A stretch of DNA of 64,000 nt from Streptomyces lavendulae subsp. lavendulae (GTDB lineage Bacteria; Actinomycetota; Actinomycetes; Streptomycetales; Streptomycetaceae). Where the stretch lies: NCBI RefSeq assembly GCF_002803845.1, contig NZ_CP024985.1:8505501-8569500 (forward strand), read 5' to 3'. Under the pieces are notes generated by a model that was not told where the DNA came from, made no database searches, and saw nothing but the letters and a program-made list of their open reading frames with translations. Shown here piece after piece: positions 17,298 through 27,198 of this stretch. The stretch's first letter is position 1. Every line of letters starts with the position of its first letter. Made by a program: the position numbers and the translations under genes.

Positions 17298-17971
17298 GCG
17301 TGCGAGTACTGCTGGTCGATGACCAGCCGCTGATGCTGGTCGGGCTCGGGATCCTGATCGGCGACACCGCCGACCTGGAGGTGGTCGGGGAGGCCGGCGA
17401 CGGCGTCGAGGCTGTGCGCCTGGTGCGCGAGCTGCGGCCGGACGTCGTGGTGATGGACATCCGGATGCCGGGCATGGACGGGATCGAGGCGACCCGGCAG
17501 GCGACCGCCGAGCCGGACCCGCCCAAGGTGCTGGTGCTGACGACCTTCGACGACGACGAGTACGTCTACGGCGCACTGCGCGCCGGCGCCAGCGGATTCC
17601 TGCTCAAGAGCATGGCCCTGGACGCGATCCTGGACGCGATCCGCGTGGTGGCGGCCGGTGACGCGTTGCTCGCGCCGAGCGTCACCCGACGGCTGATCGC
17701 CGACTTCGCCGGAACCTCCGCCACCCCCGCACCGGCCACCGAGCCCGCCGCGGACTCAAGTCTCGTCGCTGGGATCACCGACCGGGAGCGCGAGGTGCTG
17801 GCACTGGTCGGACAGGGACTGTCGAACGGTGAGATAGCCGAGCGGTTGGTGATCAGCGCGGCGACGGCGAAGACCCATGTCGCGCGTCTGTTCGCCAAGC
17901 TCGAGGCCCGGGACCGCGTCCACCTGGCGATCATCGCCTACGAGAACGGACTCACGCCGGGCAGACGGTAG
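17294..17971 (+). CDS. LuxR/NarL-family response regulator
   Basis: A 225-residue regulator with receiver motifs VRVLLVDDQPLMLVG and VVVMDIRMPG, where the Asp near residue 54 accepts phosphate. LTTFDDDEYVY and SGFLLKS carry the Thr and Lys switch residues. A GerE/LuxR DNA-binding domain follows (ITDREREVLALVGQGLSNGEIAERLVIS...TAKTHVARLFAKL). It is coupled to the kinase through the ATGA overlap and is its cognate partner. Confidence 0.92.
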   Translation: MSVRVLLVDDQPLMLVGLGILIGDTADLEVVGEAGDGVEAVRLVRELRPDVVVMDIRMPGMDGIEATRQATAEPDPPKVLVLTTFDDDEYVYGALRAGASGFLLKSMALDAILDAIRVVAAGDALLAPSVTRRLIADFAGTSATPAPATEPAADSSLVAGITDREREVLALVGQGLSNGEIAERLVISAATAKTHVARLFAKLEARDRVHLAIIAYENGLTPGRR

Positions 17972-18004
17972 GGCAGGGTGGAGAAAGAGCAATAGTCAAG
18001 ACCT

Positions 18005-18664
18005 GTGAACGAGATGACGTGCGAGCAGGCTGCGGCACCCACCGAGTTCGATCCTATGCTGACGGTCGTGCAGGTACTGGGTGTGAGCAATGAGGACGAG
18101 ATGGTCGCCTGCTTCTTGAGCGGCGAGCTGTCTAGCCAGAGGTTCGGCCAGAACCTCCGGTCCCATCTGGCGGTAGCCGGGCAGGCAGAGCAGTTGCTGA
18201 CGCATCCGGACCTCTCCGACGCTGGAGCGAACTTCGCACGTCGCGCTCTGCTGGCCGCGACGCGCGGATACGGCGAGAACCGTGACCTGTTCGAGAACTT
18301 CCCCGCTCACGTCACGTGGACCAGGGCACTCCTGTCCACCGACGAGGCGGCCGACGTGCGGTACCTCGACAATCCCTACTGGGTCGAACTGTCGGGTGGC
18401 AGCCGCCGGCCGGCCGACGCGGCCGCACGCATCAAGGCAGGGCTACGGGCGTTCGACGTGCCCAACGAACCGTTCGTCGACGCGGCCCACGCGTTCATCA
18501 GAGGTGAACGATTTCCTCCGCTCATCCTCGTCGGAGAGAGGCAGGACAACCTGGTCTGCCTTGAGGGCCACCTGCGCCTGACCGCCTACGCCCTCGCCGG
18601 CTTCCCGGCCGACATCGAGTGCCTGATCGGCACCGCGCCGGCCATGGGACGCTGGGCGCGGTAG
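18005..18664 (+). CDS. Conserved hypothetical protein
   Basis: A 219-residue soluble protein starting at GTG 18005, 33 bases after the response regulator and probably in the same transcript. The first part is helical; the end reads NPYWVELSGG then PPLILVGERQDNLVCLEGHLRLTAYALAG. The last part resembles the small beta-alpha core of ParB/sulfiredoxin-like domains (LEGHLRLTA), but this is pattern similarity only. No membrane segment. Function unknown. Confidence 0.6.
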   Translation: MNEMTCEQAAAPTEFDPMLTVVQVLGVSNEDEMVACFLSGELSSQRFGQNLRSHLAVAGQAEQLLTHPDLSDAGANFARRALLAATRGYGENRDLFENFPAHVTWTRALLSTDEAADVRYLDNPYWVELSGGSRRPADAAARIKAGLRAFDVPNEPFVDAAHAFIRGERFPPLILVGERQDNLVCLEGHLRLTAYALAGFPADIECLIGTAPAMGRWAR

Positions 18665-18755
18665 TCCAGTCGCGCCAAGCTCTCGCCGCCCCAAATCAGC
18701 CTGACTGAGGATAGGCCAGCTCAGCCATGGGTCGGCTGGTGGCTCCTTCAGCCAA

Positions 18756-20005
18756 TCAGGCTGCCTGCTCCTCGCGTTCGACGAGGACGCCGTTCTCGAA
18801 CCGTGCCCCGGCGCGGACCAGGGGCACCAGATGGGCACCGGTGATCGCACGCCATCGAGCCTGAGCTGACTCGACCAGCTTGAACACCATCGCGAGCGCG
18901 GCCGCCGGGCTGCCCGCACCTCGCGTGACCTTGGTCCGGAGCTTGACCGTCGAGAACGTCGACTCGATCGGGTTCGTAGTCCGCAGGTGGATCCAATGCT
19001 CGGCCGGGAAGTCGTAGAACACCAGGAGTTCCTCCCGGTCGCCGGTATTTTCGCGACGGCCTTGGGGAACTTGGCGCCGTAGGTCTTCGCGAACGCCTCG
19101 ATCGCCTTCTCCGCGTGGCCGCGGTCCTCCGCGTTGTAGATCTCCTGCATCGCCTTCGTCGCCCCGGGCTGCGCGGACTTGGGCAGGCAGTTCGTGACGT
19201 TGCGGGATTTGTGGACCCAGCACCTCTGCGGCCGTGCGGCCGGGAACACTTCGGCGAGCGCCCGCCACAGGCCCATCGCGCCGTCGCCGACCACCAGCTC
19301 GGGGTCACGCATGCCGCGTCGGCGGCAGTCTCGCAGCAGGTCGGCCCACGACTCGGTGGACTCCCGCAGGCCCTCGGCCAGGGCGATGAGTTCCTTGGTG
19401 CCGTCCAAACGGACCCCGAGCAGGACCAGGACGCACGAGTGCGCCTGGCCGAGGCGGACCTTGGGGTGCACGCCGTCGGCCCACACGTAGACGAAGTCGC
19501 GGTCGGACAGGTCCCGGGCCTGGAAGGCGGCGTGATCGTCGCTCCACTGCCTGGTCAGCCGTGTCACGGTGGCGGGCGACAGGCCGGCGGTGCCGCCGAG
19601 AAACTGCTCCAGAGCGGGCACGAAGTCCCCGGACGACAATCCGTGCAGGTAGAGCAGCGGCAGGACCTCGGAGATCTTCGGCGACTTGCGGCACCACGGA
19701 GCCAGGATCTTCGAGGAGAACCGCTTGCGCTCGCCCGTCACTTCATCGACGCGGCGGTCGTTCACCCGCGGTGCCCTGACCGCGACCGGGCCGGCCGCGG
19801 TGACCACGGTCCGGATCTGATGGTGGCCGTTGCGGACCACGAGACGTCGGCCGGCAGAATCGGTCTCGGCAGCCAACTCGGCTATGTACTGGTTGACTTC
19901 CTCCTCCAGCGCGGCGGCGAGCATCCGGCGGGCGCCCTCACGGACGATTTCGTCGATCAGGGAGCCGGACTGGGTCGAGCCGTCGTCGGTGACTACGCTG
20001 AGCAC
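18756..20005 (-). pseudogene. IS256-family transposase, frameshifted
   Basis: From GTG 20005 the frame reads LIDEIVREGARRMLAAALEE, VVRNGHHQIR, SEVLPLLYLHGLSSGDFVPA, FVYVWADGVHPKVRL and ELVVGDGAMGLW. This is the mutator-type transposase with its first two Asp residues. Near 19046 the frame changes: the -strand frame to 18756 then continues LLVFYDFPAEHWIHLRTTNP and ESTFSTVKLRTKVTRGAGS, which carries the catalytic Glu. One shift separates the halves, so the gene is broken. I could not identify clear terminal repeats at either side. Confidence 0.85.
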
Positions 20006-20097
20006 GCGCGTGCCTTCCCAACCCGCGCTGCAACGCGGGCCTATTCGGAGACCATCAAAGGATCATTCGGGAAGGTACGCCCTTCGCGTTCCCTCGC

Positions 20098-20857
20098 CGA
20101 TCCACAGGTTCCGAGCATTGCTCTCCTGGGGTTCATCGCAGTCGATCGGTATCAGGATTGGCAGAACGCTCGGGGCCCGGCGGTGCGCTTGGACGATGCA
20201 TACGTCCAACCAGGGGATGAGTCGAAGAGCGTCGCTTTCAGAGGCGCGATGACGCCGTCTGCCGAAACCATCAGCCAGCTGTCGGAGCGACAGAACTTCA
20301 AGTCGTGGGTACAGGAGACCGGTGCGGTCGGCTTGGCAGACATCCAGTCGCTCGTGATCACGTTGGGCGGCTACGACGAGAAGAACGAGGCGAGCGTGAC
20401 CGGCGCGGAGCTAGTCGACAAGCACTGCGAGCCGGCGCTACGGGGCACTCTCTTCGAGAGCCCCGGGGGAGGAGGGGGAAGCCCCATTCCCAATGTCCGT
20501 TTCGACCTCGACAAACCCGTCGTCTCCCCGAAGGCCTTCGCAAAAAAGGAGTACAAACTGAAGAAGGGCGAACAGCAAACCTTCGTGATCGAGACCACCA
20601 CGAAGAACCAGGCTTGCGAGTTCAGAGTCCTCTTCCACGTCCGCGTAGGCACGAAGACGACCACCGTTACTGCGGACGACGCTGGCCGACCGTTCAAGGT
20701 GACATCCCGGCTTCCGTACGAGCAGTACCAGGTGCTCTACGTGGGAGGTATCTATTGCAGCGGCCCCCTTCCCTACTACCGTCAGGACCCGAAGCTGTTC
20801 GCGGTCGGCCGCCAGTGCAGCAAGGCCGGCGTGACGGAGGGGCAGACGACTCCTTGA
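20098..20857 (+). pseudogene. Hypothetical exported/membrane protein, N-truncated at the IS256
   Basis: The plus-strand frame ending at 20857 has the composition of a real gene downstream of about 20098. It starts with a partial hydrophobic stretch (SIALLGFIAVDRYQDWQNAR), then a Gly-rich linker (SPGGGGGSP) and a beta-rich C-terminal half with three Cys (ACEF, YCSG, RQCS). No start codon with a ribosome site precedes it; upstream lies the 5' side of the IS256 transposase. It is probably a membrane-anchored extracellular protein whose N-terminus was replaced by the IS. Function unknown. Confidence 0.5.
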
Positions 20858-21590
20858 TGCGATCAGGCTCGTCTCTCCCCCCTACGGGGAAGATCAGAAC
20901 GACCAGTAGCGGGAGCGGTCAGCCGGTGGTGGGCTGACTCGGGATGCGGCCGGAGGCGCGGATCTCCTGTAGGTCAGGGATGCTCCCCTGGGCACCTGGC
21001 CCCACTTCTGGCGGCCCCCAGTTTGCCTCCATCTCAGCGCTGGCGTCGGGCGTGCCCTCGCCTGAGGGTGCTGCGAGACTGCGCCGATGAGCATCATGCG
21101 CCGCCCTCTCGGGCACGGGCCGGTCCCTCGCAACGACGTCCAGGAGGAGCGTGCGGTCCGCGGGCGCACCGCCGCTGAGCGGGCCGCTGAGGAGACTCTC
21201 CAGCAGCGGTCCGCTCCGCCTGCGGATCCCGGGGCCGTGTCTGCCCGATGCATCCTCGGAGTCGGTCCCGGGTCCTGATCACAGGCCCGGAGAACGCCGC
21301 TCAGCAGCGGTTGACCCTGTTGGGGCTAACAGGTCTACCCCTTCCCGGACACGCGGTTCAGCAGCCGCGGGAGGTCCCACCGGCGGCCGGACAGCCGTCT
21401 CCCGGGGAGAACGATCATCACATCGGGTACCCGGGGTACCCGCTTCGCCCGCTGCCCTCCGCCCGCCCGTCATCCGTCCCGCACACCGCTGTTCGGCTTC
21501 TGCGAGCGCCGATCCTGCGGGTGGATATGCGTATCCACTGCCGTATCCACCCTGGCAACGCCCGATATCCAGCGGCCGCCGCCGGAGTTG
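20858..21590. other. Gene-poor region next to a replication gene remnant
   Basis: About 730 bases without a gene I can support. Short frames exist on both strands (minus 20919-21116, plus 21087-21278) but neither has a ribosome site or recognisable family. It contains the GTGGATA/TATCCAC repeats listed separately and a palindromic GGGTACCCGGGGTACCCG at about 21424-21441. Given the neighbouring replication-relaxation gene, it may be the remains of a replication or transfer control region. Confidence 0.35.
21521..21550. repeat. Inverted and direct GTGGATA repeats (iteron-like)
   Basis: GTGGATATGCGTATCCAC at 21521-21538 is a 7-bp inverted repeat with a TGCG centre. A third copy, TATCCAC, follows at 21544-21550. 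Such small repeats beside a Rep-type gene often bind replication or transfer proteins; that role is inference here. Confidence 0.45.
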
Positions 21591-22460
21591 TCAGCGGCGC
21601 TTCGCGTATCGCGCGGCCTGGCGGTCGACGGCGGGGTCGCCGGCGGTGAACGGCTGGACGCGCAGGAGTCCGCCGGTGCCCGGGTCGGGTCCTCCAGGCG
21701 GGAGCAGTCCGACGTCCTGGGCGACGCCGTCGGCCCATCGCCCGTCCGGGCCGGGGCGGCCCTGCAGCTGGCGGACGACCGGCTCGGTGCCCAGGTACAG
21801 CACACGGCGCCGCGCCTGTCCGTACGCCCGCAGGATCCGCCGGATCGCGCTCGGGGTCTTCGCGGTGAGCTCCACCTCGACGGCGCCCAGGGTGCCGCCG
21901 GGCAGTACCAGGACCAGGTCCGGCCAGTGCAGCGCCCGGGGGCCGACCGGCACCGCGAACGTCTCCCCGCGCCGGGTCCAGGGGCCACGGGCAGGCCCAG
22001 GTCCTCCAGGAGCTCCTGGGCGCCGCCGTCAACGGCCTCCGCGCTGCGGATCTCCCGCTCGGTGAGCACGGTGTGCCCCTTCGCCTCCAGGGCGAGCCCG
22101 ACGTCCGCGACGGCCAGGCGGTGCAGCAGCCGCTCCCCGGGCCAGCGCGGCGCCCTCAGCGTGGTGGCGGCATGCCGGACTCCGTGCTCGCTGGTCCACA
22201 CGGTGGTGCCCGCCCACGGGGCCTCCGCGGAGCGGTGCAGCAGTCCGGCCTCGGTCATCAGCCGGGCCCGGGTCCGGGTGGTCTCCACCTGGCCGCGCCA
22301 GCATGCCGTGGCCGCCTGCCGAAGGTCAGCGTGCTGTACCGCGTGGCCGGGGTGAGCAGCTGCTCGTCTTCCTCGGTGCGCACCCAGCCGTCCCCGCGCA
22401 GCTCCCCAGTGCCCCGGTTCCGCCGTCGGTGCTCGGCTCGCCTCCGGTAGGGGCATGACC
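21591..22460 (-). pseudogene. Replication-relaxation family protein, frameshifted
   Basis: Three frames in sequence encode one protein: RTEEDEQLLTPATRYSTLT; then DLRQAATACWRGQVETTRTR ... LLHRLAVADVGLALEAKGHT; then VGPRALHWPDLVLVLPGGTL, VEVELTAKTPSAIRRIL and RRVLYLGTEPVVRQLQ. The pattern (winged-helix N-terminus, LLHRLAVADVGL, then a nuclease-like PDLVL...VEVELT core) is that of replication-relaxation proteins found on actinomycete plasmids and integrative elements. Two frame changes (near 22330 and 21960) make it a pseudogene. It marks this zone as part of a decayed mobile element. Confidence 0.7.
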
Positions 22461-22577
22461 CAGATACGCCAGAAACCCGCCACGGGATGATCTTGCAGAC
22501 CGGAGGTGCCTGGCCTCGGTGATACGGAACCGCAACGGCCCGCCGGATGCCGACGGGCCCGTCACGAAAGATCGAGA

Positions 22578-22838
22578 TTAGTACCCGACGTACAGGTCCC
22601 AGTCCCAGAGCGACGGCTGGCAGCTGTATATCTTCCACATCCTGGCCGACTGCCCCTGCTTCCCCACCGCCACGCACTCGGACTGCGTCCAGAAGTCGTC
22701 ATAGAACACCATCTCGCCCATGACGCTGGCGGATGCCGCCTTGGGCGTACTTGTCGTGACCGCCTGGGCGGGTGCCACGGTCCCAACCGCAAGCATCGCC
22801 CCAAGGACAGTGCCAGCCAGGATACGTCCGATACGCAT
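22578..22838 (-). CDS. Small secreted protein
   Basis: The precursor is 86 residues. The ATG at 22838 follows AAAGGAGCAGCT, an excellent ribosome site, and begins MRIGRILAGTVLGAMLAVGT with an AQA cleavage site near residue 27. The mature part of about 59 residues contains two cysteines (SECVAVG and YSCQPS), likely one disulfide, and ends in a Trp/Tyr-rich tail (SLWDWDLYVGY). No family recognised. It is divergent from the AraC-type regulator at 22989, which may control it. Confidence 0.7.
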   Translation of the reverse strand: MRIGRILAGTVLGAMLAVGTVAPAQAVTTSTPKAASASVMGEMVFYDDFWTQSECVAVGKQGQSARMWKIYSCQPSLWDWDLYVGY

Positions 22839-22988
22839 AGCTGCTCCTTTCATGTGCCCTCGGCGAGGGCGGCGTGTGTCCAGATTGCTCTGGAGCTCGG
22901 GCGGTGGCCTTGTACAAAGGCGCACTCCTTCAAGAGAGTCGACTGACGCGCGCACCGGCACTGGTCGCAGACGGAGGTTGAAACGTCC

Positions 22989-23855
22989 ATGGAGTCGACG
23001 AACAGGGGCGAGTATGTGGAGCGTCGCGCCTCGGAGCGATTACGGGCTCAGGTCGTGATGTACAGAGGTCATCGCACTGCAGGGCGGGGACCGGTCAGGC
23101 TCACTCTTCCCTCGGCCACCGTGACGTTGATCCTGGGCTGGGGAGATCCCCTGCAGTTGTTCCACGAGGCCCGGAGCGCTCCGGAGTCGCGTGCGACGTG
23201 GCATGCGATGCTCGCCGGTCTGCGGACCTCGTCCGTGAAGGGTGGCTACCCGGGGGTAGCGGAGGCGGTTGAGGTGGAATTCACTCCGCTCGGCGCGTAC
23301 ATGTGCCTGGGGTTGCCGCTGCACCACCTGGCCAACGACCACGTACACCCGGATGAAGTGTTGGGTACCGGCTGGTCAGCCAGGCTCACTGAGCAGCTCA
23401 TTGCGACGCCGGACTGGGAAGGGCGCTGGGCTGTCATCGAGAACGCCCTTGCGCGGCGGATGGTGGACGCTCCGCCGCCCTCGCCAGTCGTTGCCGAGGC
23501 ATGGAGCCAGCTGCGCGCCTGTCACGGGCAGCTCTCGGCCAAAGATCTGGCTGCCACCACGGGCCGCGGCAGCCGGCGGCTGCAGGTGCTCTTCCGCGAG
23601 CAGATCGGACTGCCACCGCAATCCGTCAGCCGGATCCTGCGATTTCAACGGGCGCTCACCTTGCCGCCCGAAGCCTGCCGATCACTGGCTGACCGGGCGA
23701 CTCTGTGTGGCTACTACGACCAGGCGCACATGAACCGTGACTTCCGCGACCTGGTGGGACTCACCCCCGCACAGCTTTGCGTTCTCGCAGAGAGTGCCGT
23801 TTCCCGAGGCAATGCTCCTATCGACGGACGGCTGGCCAATGTCTTCTGTCACTGA
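22989..23855 (+). CDS. AraC-family transcriptional regulator
   Basis: A 288-residue protein. The N-terminal part (about 1-130) resembles the DUF6597-type sensing domain of short AraC regulators (ASERLRAQVVMYRGHRTAG). The C-terminal domain has two helix-turn-helix units (LSAKDLAATTGRGSRRLQVL and SLADRATLCGYYDQAHMNRD) with the AraC signature GYYDQAHMNRDFRDLVGLTP. The ATG follows GGAGG with a long spacer. It reads divergently from the small secreted protein gene. Effector unknown. Confidence 0.85.
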   Translation: MESTNRGEYVERRASERLRAQVVMYRGHRTAGRGPVRLTLPSATVTLILGWGDPLQLFHEARSAPESRATWHAMLAGLRTSSVKGGYPGVAEAVEVEFTPLGAYMCLGLPLHHLANDHVHPDEVLGTGWSARLTEQLIATPDWEGRWAVIENALARRMVDAPPPSPVVAEAWSQLRACHGQLSAKDLAATTGRGSRRLQVLFREQIGLPPQSVSRILRFQRALTLPPEACRSLADRATLCGYYDQAHMNRDFRDLVGLTPAQLCVLAESAVSRGNAPIDGRLANVFCH

Positions 23856-24160
23856 AGCTGCCACCCAGCGGCCCAGGAGGTCGGCCCGTGCGGAGTTCAA
23901 GGTGCACAGCCGAACAGCGATCGACCGCGCGTGAGCGTATGACGCGTCCAGGGCTACATGCTGCGCGGTAGCGCCGTGCCCGCGGTCTACCGTGCACGCT
24001 GCCAGCCCTTCGACGGCACCCCCAACTCGCAATGCTCCGCCGGGTCCTCAATGACGACTCCTTGCCCCTGCGGGCCAGGGTCGCCGCCGCCCTCGTTCGG
24101 TGACGCGGTTCTCGTACTCGCGGCGCGCCTTGCGCTAAGAGGTCGTTTTCACCCGATATT

Positions 24161-24610
24161 TCATCCCGGAATCGGGTGTTCTGTGGTCTTCTTCGGGTCG
24201 CGCCAGGAGATGGTGTTCTCGCCGGTGAGCCGGCGGGCCATGAGGTCGGTCATGGCAATGTGGATGACGGCTTCGGAGCGGGTGGGCAGGGTTTCGTAGT
24301 CGCGGGCCAGGCGGCGGTGGAGCATGAGCCAGCCGTAGGTCCGCTCGACCGCCCACCGTTTGGGTATGGGGCTGAATCCCCTGGTCCCGGGCTTGCGGGC
24401 GGTGATCTCCATGTCGATGCCGAGTCTGGCGGCATGCTCAACGAGGTGCTGGCGGTAACCGCCGTCGACCCACACCTTGCGGATCCGGGGGTGTTCGGCG
24501 GCGACCTGGTCGAGCAGTGAGGTGCCGGCAACGGAGTCCTGCACACTCGCCGCGGTGACCAACACTGCGAGGAGAAGGCCGAGTGTGTCGGTGACGATGC
24601 CAGAGGCCCA
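24161..24610 (-). pseudogene. IS5-family transposase, C-terminal half
   Basis: The leftward frame reads GIVTDTLGLLLAVLVTAASV, VWVDGGYRQHLVEHAARLGI (second Asp), FSPIPKRWAVERTYGWLM (Glu) and RRLARDYETLPTRSEAVIHI. The N-terminal half with the first Asp is missing; homology begins near 24610. An element end probably lies near 24140 (AGGTCGTTTTCACCC). The roughly 280 bases between 23856 and 24139 contain no supported gene. Confidence 0.75.
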
Positions 24611-24767
24611 AACCCGCGATGTCAACGCCTACCGTTCCGGAATCTCATCCTCAGCCTCCTCTTCCGCCACAGGCATGCACGGCGCACACTTCGAAACAGA
24701 GGTCGATTTCCGGGTATCCCGCAATAGATACCGCAAGCGACCTTAAGCCATTCGAAAGGACCCGTAC

Positions 24768-25214
24768 ATGACTAAAACGACCAGCCAGAAGCAGCGTCAC
24801 CGCACGGCCCCCGCGGTCGGTGTCGCATCCGTGGCGCCTAAGGGTGAAAGCAGCCGCTTTGTGATCACGAGCCAGGCATGCTCCATCCTCGACGCCTTCC
24901 TCCAAGACCCCGAGCGGCCGCGGTACGGCCTGGAACTGATGAAGATCACGGGCCTGAGCTCCGGGACTACGTACCCGGTGATCTACAGGTTCGAGCGTGC
25001 GGGGTGGTTGACCGCGGCGCCGGAACCGATCGACCCGCAGAAGGCAGGAAGGAGCCGCCGCCGCAGCTTCAAGATCACCCCGGAGGGGATCCGGGGAGCC
25101 CAGATCGCGATGACGGAGCTGCGCCATGAGGCAGCTCTCCGCGGTGCCGACCAGCGGCGCAAGGCGTCGGCGATCCCGCCGATCCCCGGATACACAGCCG
25201 GCGCAACCGGCTGA
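24768..25214 (+). CDS. PadR-family transcriptional regulator
   Basis: A 148-residue protein. After a basic, unstructured 30-residue start comes a PadR-type winged helix: QACSILDAFLQDPERPRYGL, ELMKITGLSSGTTYPVIYRF and a wing with RRSFKITPEG. The short C-terminal helix places it in the small PadR-like group. It precedes a membrane-protein gene by 18 bases and the two probably form one operon, as is common for PadR regulators and the membrane proteins they control. Confidence 0.8.
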   Translation: MTKTTSQKQRHRTAPAVGVASVAPKGESSRFVITSQACSILDAFLQDPERPRYGLELMKITGLSSGTTYPVIYRFERAGWLTAAPEPIDPQKAGRSRRRSFKITPEGIRGAQIAMTELRHEAALRGADQRRKASAIPPIPGYTAGATG

Positions 25215-25232
25215 TCATCTAAGGAGACACAC

Positions 25233-25886
25233 ATGGTGCCGTTCCATGCCGAGGTGGCCCCCACCTCCGCCTCCATGGCCCACACGCAGATGACCATGGT
25301 CGAGAAGATGAGTGACACGCTCCTCGGCGTGGACCGGCCCGCCTGGGTTGCCGCCGTCGTGGTCGGCGTCGCCCTCCTCGTGGCCGGGATTGTCTTTAAG
25401 TGGATCAGGGCGAAAACCTATCGGAAGGCCGGCCGCCTTCCGGTGCTCATCCTCTACGGAGCCCGACTCTTCATGCAGCGCGAGGATTGGGAACGGTCCT
25501 ACACCGAGGACTGGTGTCCGGACGTGGAGAAGATCATGGAGGGGCCTACGCCGACCTGGGCGTCGCGTTTCCGTAGGTATGCGGAGGCCGTCACCTTCGC
25601 ACTGTCCCTGGCCGTGAAAGGCTCCCGCCTTGCCGACCAGATCTTCACTGAGCGCCCTCCCGTGACGGTCCGAGCGATGAAGGCCATCGCCGCACTGATC
25701 CGCTTTGACGGGTTCAAGGTGGCGGTCATCCTGCTCTTGACGGCGGGTGTCGGAGCGGGCGTCACCGCGATGATCGACATGCCCATGTCCGTTCTCACGC
25801 GCATCGCGATGGGTGCGGGGATCAGCCTGAGCCTCGGGTGCATCTGCCTGCTGTCCCTCCGACTCCGGTGGCGCCAGCGCAGGTGA
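25233..25886 (+). CDS. Membrane protein co-transcribed with PadR
   Basis: 217 residues with a good ribosome site (AAGGAGACACAC) before the ATG. Hydrophobic segments lie at about residues 38-57, 168-185 and 190-208; between them is a soluble loop with a Trp/Asp-rich patch (EDWERSYTEDWCPDVEKIM). Gene order and 18-base spacing suggest that the PadR regulator controls it. No family recognised. Confidence 0.7.
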   Translation: MVPFHAEVAPTSASMAHTQMTMVEKMSDTLLGVDRPAWVAAVVVGVALLVAGIVFKWIRAKTYRKAGRLPVLILYGARLFMQREDWERSYTEDWCPDVEKIMEGPTPTWASRFRRYAEAVTFALSLAVKGSRLADQIFTERPPVTVRAMKAIAALIRFDGFKVAVILLLTAGVGAGVTAMIDMPMSVLTRIAMGAGISLSLGCICLLSLRLRWRQRR

Positions 25887-25959
25887 CGGTCGATCGCGGT
25901 TCTTTCCGATATTGCGAGGTGCTGGGACATGACTCCCGGCACCTCTTCTTTGTCTTCCC

Positions 25960-26563
25960 GGCCTCCATCCGTGGCGATGACTGTTCGGAGCCCGAAACGG
26001 CTGCCGCGTCCCTGGTCGGGTGTCGGCGGGTGGTAGGCACGGTTCGTGTCCTCGTACCGCTGGGCCTGGCGGGCGGCCTCGGCGGCCTGGGCCTGGGTGG
26101 CGCGGGCTTGTCGGGCAGCGTCGGTGCGCTGCTTGATCTCGGTGGCCTTCTGCGCGTCGGTGAGGCCGGACCGCGTGACGGCTTCCTCGCGCAGTCCGCT
26201 GGCCTTCTGCATGGCCTTGGCCTGCTTGCCGCGCTGGGCTTCGGCCTGCTGGGTCAGGTACGCGCACCGCTCGGTGTCGGCCTTCTCCAGGCGCTCCCGG
26301 AACGCGGGCAGGGCGGCACGGTAGTCGGCGAGGGTCTTGACGACGGTGGCCGGGTAGACGGGTCGTCGACCATTGCGGCCTCGTCGATGACCAGGACGCC
26401 GACTCCGGCCAGGCCGCGGCCGCCAGCTGCCGATCCAACGCAGGTCGTTCGCGGCGGCGAGTCGGTACTCGACCTGGGAATCGACGCTCTGGTCGCAGCC
26501 GCAGTTCTCGGCGAGCCGGTACTCGACCTGCTCAGGCGCGCGGATCGGCGTCGCGTACCCCAC
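25960..26563 (-). pseudogene. MobF-type relaxase remnants and coiled-coil tail
   Basis: The leftward sequence starts MGYATPIRAPEQVEYRLAEN, the N-terminal pattern of actinomycete TrwC/MobF relaxases. It shifts frame within about 40 residues to VGVLVIDEAAMVDD, a Walker B motif like that of the MobF helicase domain. It shifts again into an Ala/Gln/Arg-rich coiled coil (YPATVVKTLADYRAALPAF ... KQAKAMQKASGLREEAV). These pieces are far apart in intact relaxases, so this is a deleted, frameshifted relic. More MobF sequence lies on the opposite strand at 28561-29672. Confidence 0.5.
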
Positions 26564-26737
26564 CCCGGCCCGCCCCCTTTTGCTGTAGTTCGTCCGCCGA
26601 GCGAACCATGATCACGTATCGGAGATACCGGGAGTACTTCTATTTGTGATCTTGTGGTCCATGAGGGTACCTCCAGATTGGCGGGTGTCGGGTGTGTCGG
26701 ACGACGTCAGAACGTCAGCGAGAGACGACACGAGATG

Positions 26738-27198
26738 TCAGTGGTCGGCGACATGAGGTGCGTCAGTAGTCGGTGACGGCTCGGAGAGCATCCGGAGGCT
26801 GTACGCGACGTGATCGGGCAGGACGTCGATGATGTCGCCGCGCGTGACCATATCGGCGGTGGCGAGGTCTTCGAGGGCCTGCCGCTGGGCGGCGTCGCCG
26901 GGGGCGATTCCGCCGCCGATCCAGACCCGCAGGAGAACCTCTGCTTCGAGGGGCTGGATCGGGCCGCGGACGGATGCGTGCGGCTTCGTCCGGCCGGTGA
27001 CGGCGCCGGCCTGGTCGGGCCGGAGGATGTCGAGCCGCGGGGCGGCGGTGTACCCGTCGGGCGCTCCCGGGCCAGGCCGACGTCGACCACGAGCCTGACC
27101 GTCGCGAACATGGCGTCCTAAAGGACGTACCCGCCGATCTCTTCCCGGATCCCCACCGGCAACTGCTCCCACCACTCGGTCCGCGCCTGTTTCCTCAT
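26738..27198 (-). pseudogene. Small conserved protein of a mobile element, stop and frameshift
   Basis: From ATG 27198 the frame reads MRKQARTEWWEQLPVGIREE ... GGYVL, then TAG at 27118-27120, then in the same frame DAMFATVRLVVDVGLARERP. A one-base shift near 27053 leads to DGYTAAPRLDILRPDQAGAV and a charged end with DIIDVLPDHVAYSLRM. Restoring a Gln codon at the TAG and one base would give about 150 residues. It lies among conjugation remnants. Function unknown. Confidence 0.5.

Noticed and set aside
19115..20090. 5' part of a long plus-strand frame leading into the gene fragment at 20098
   Set aside because: It lies antisense to the IS256 transposase, whose motifs are clear. Only the part after about 20098 has independent gene character.
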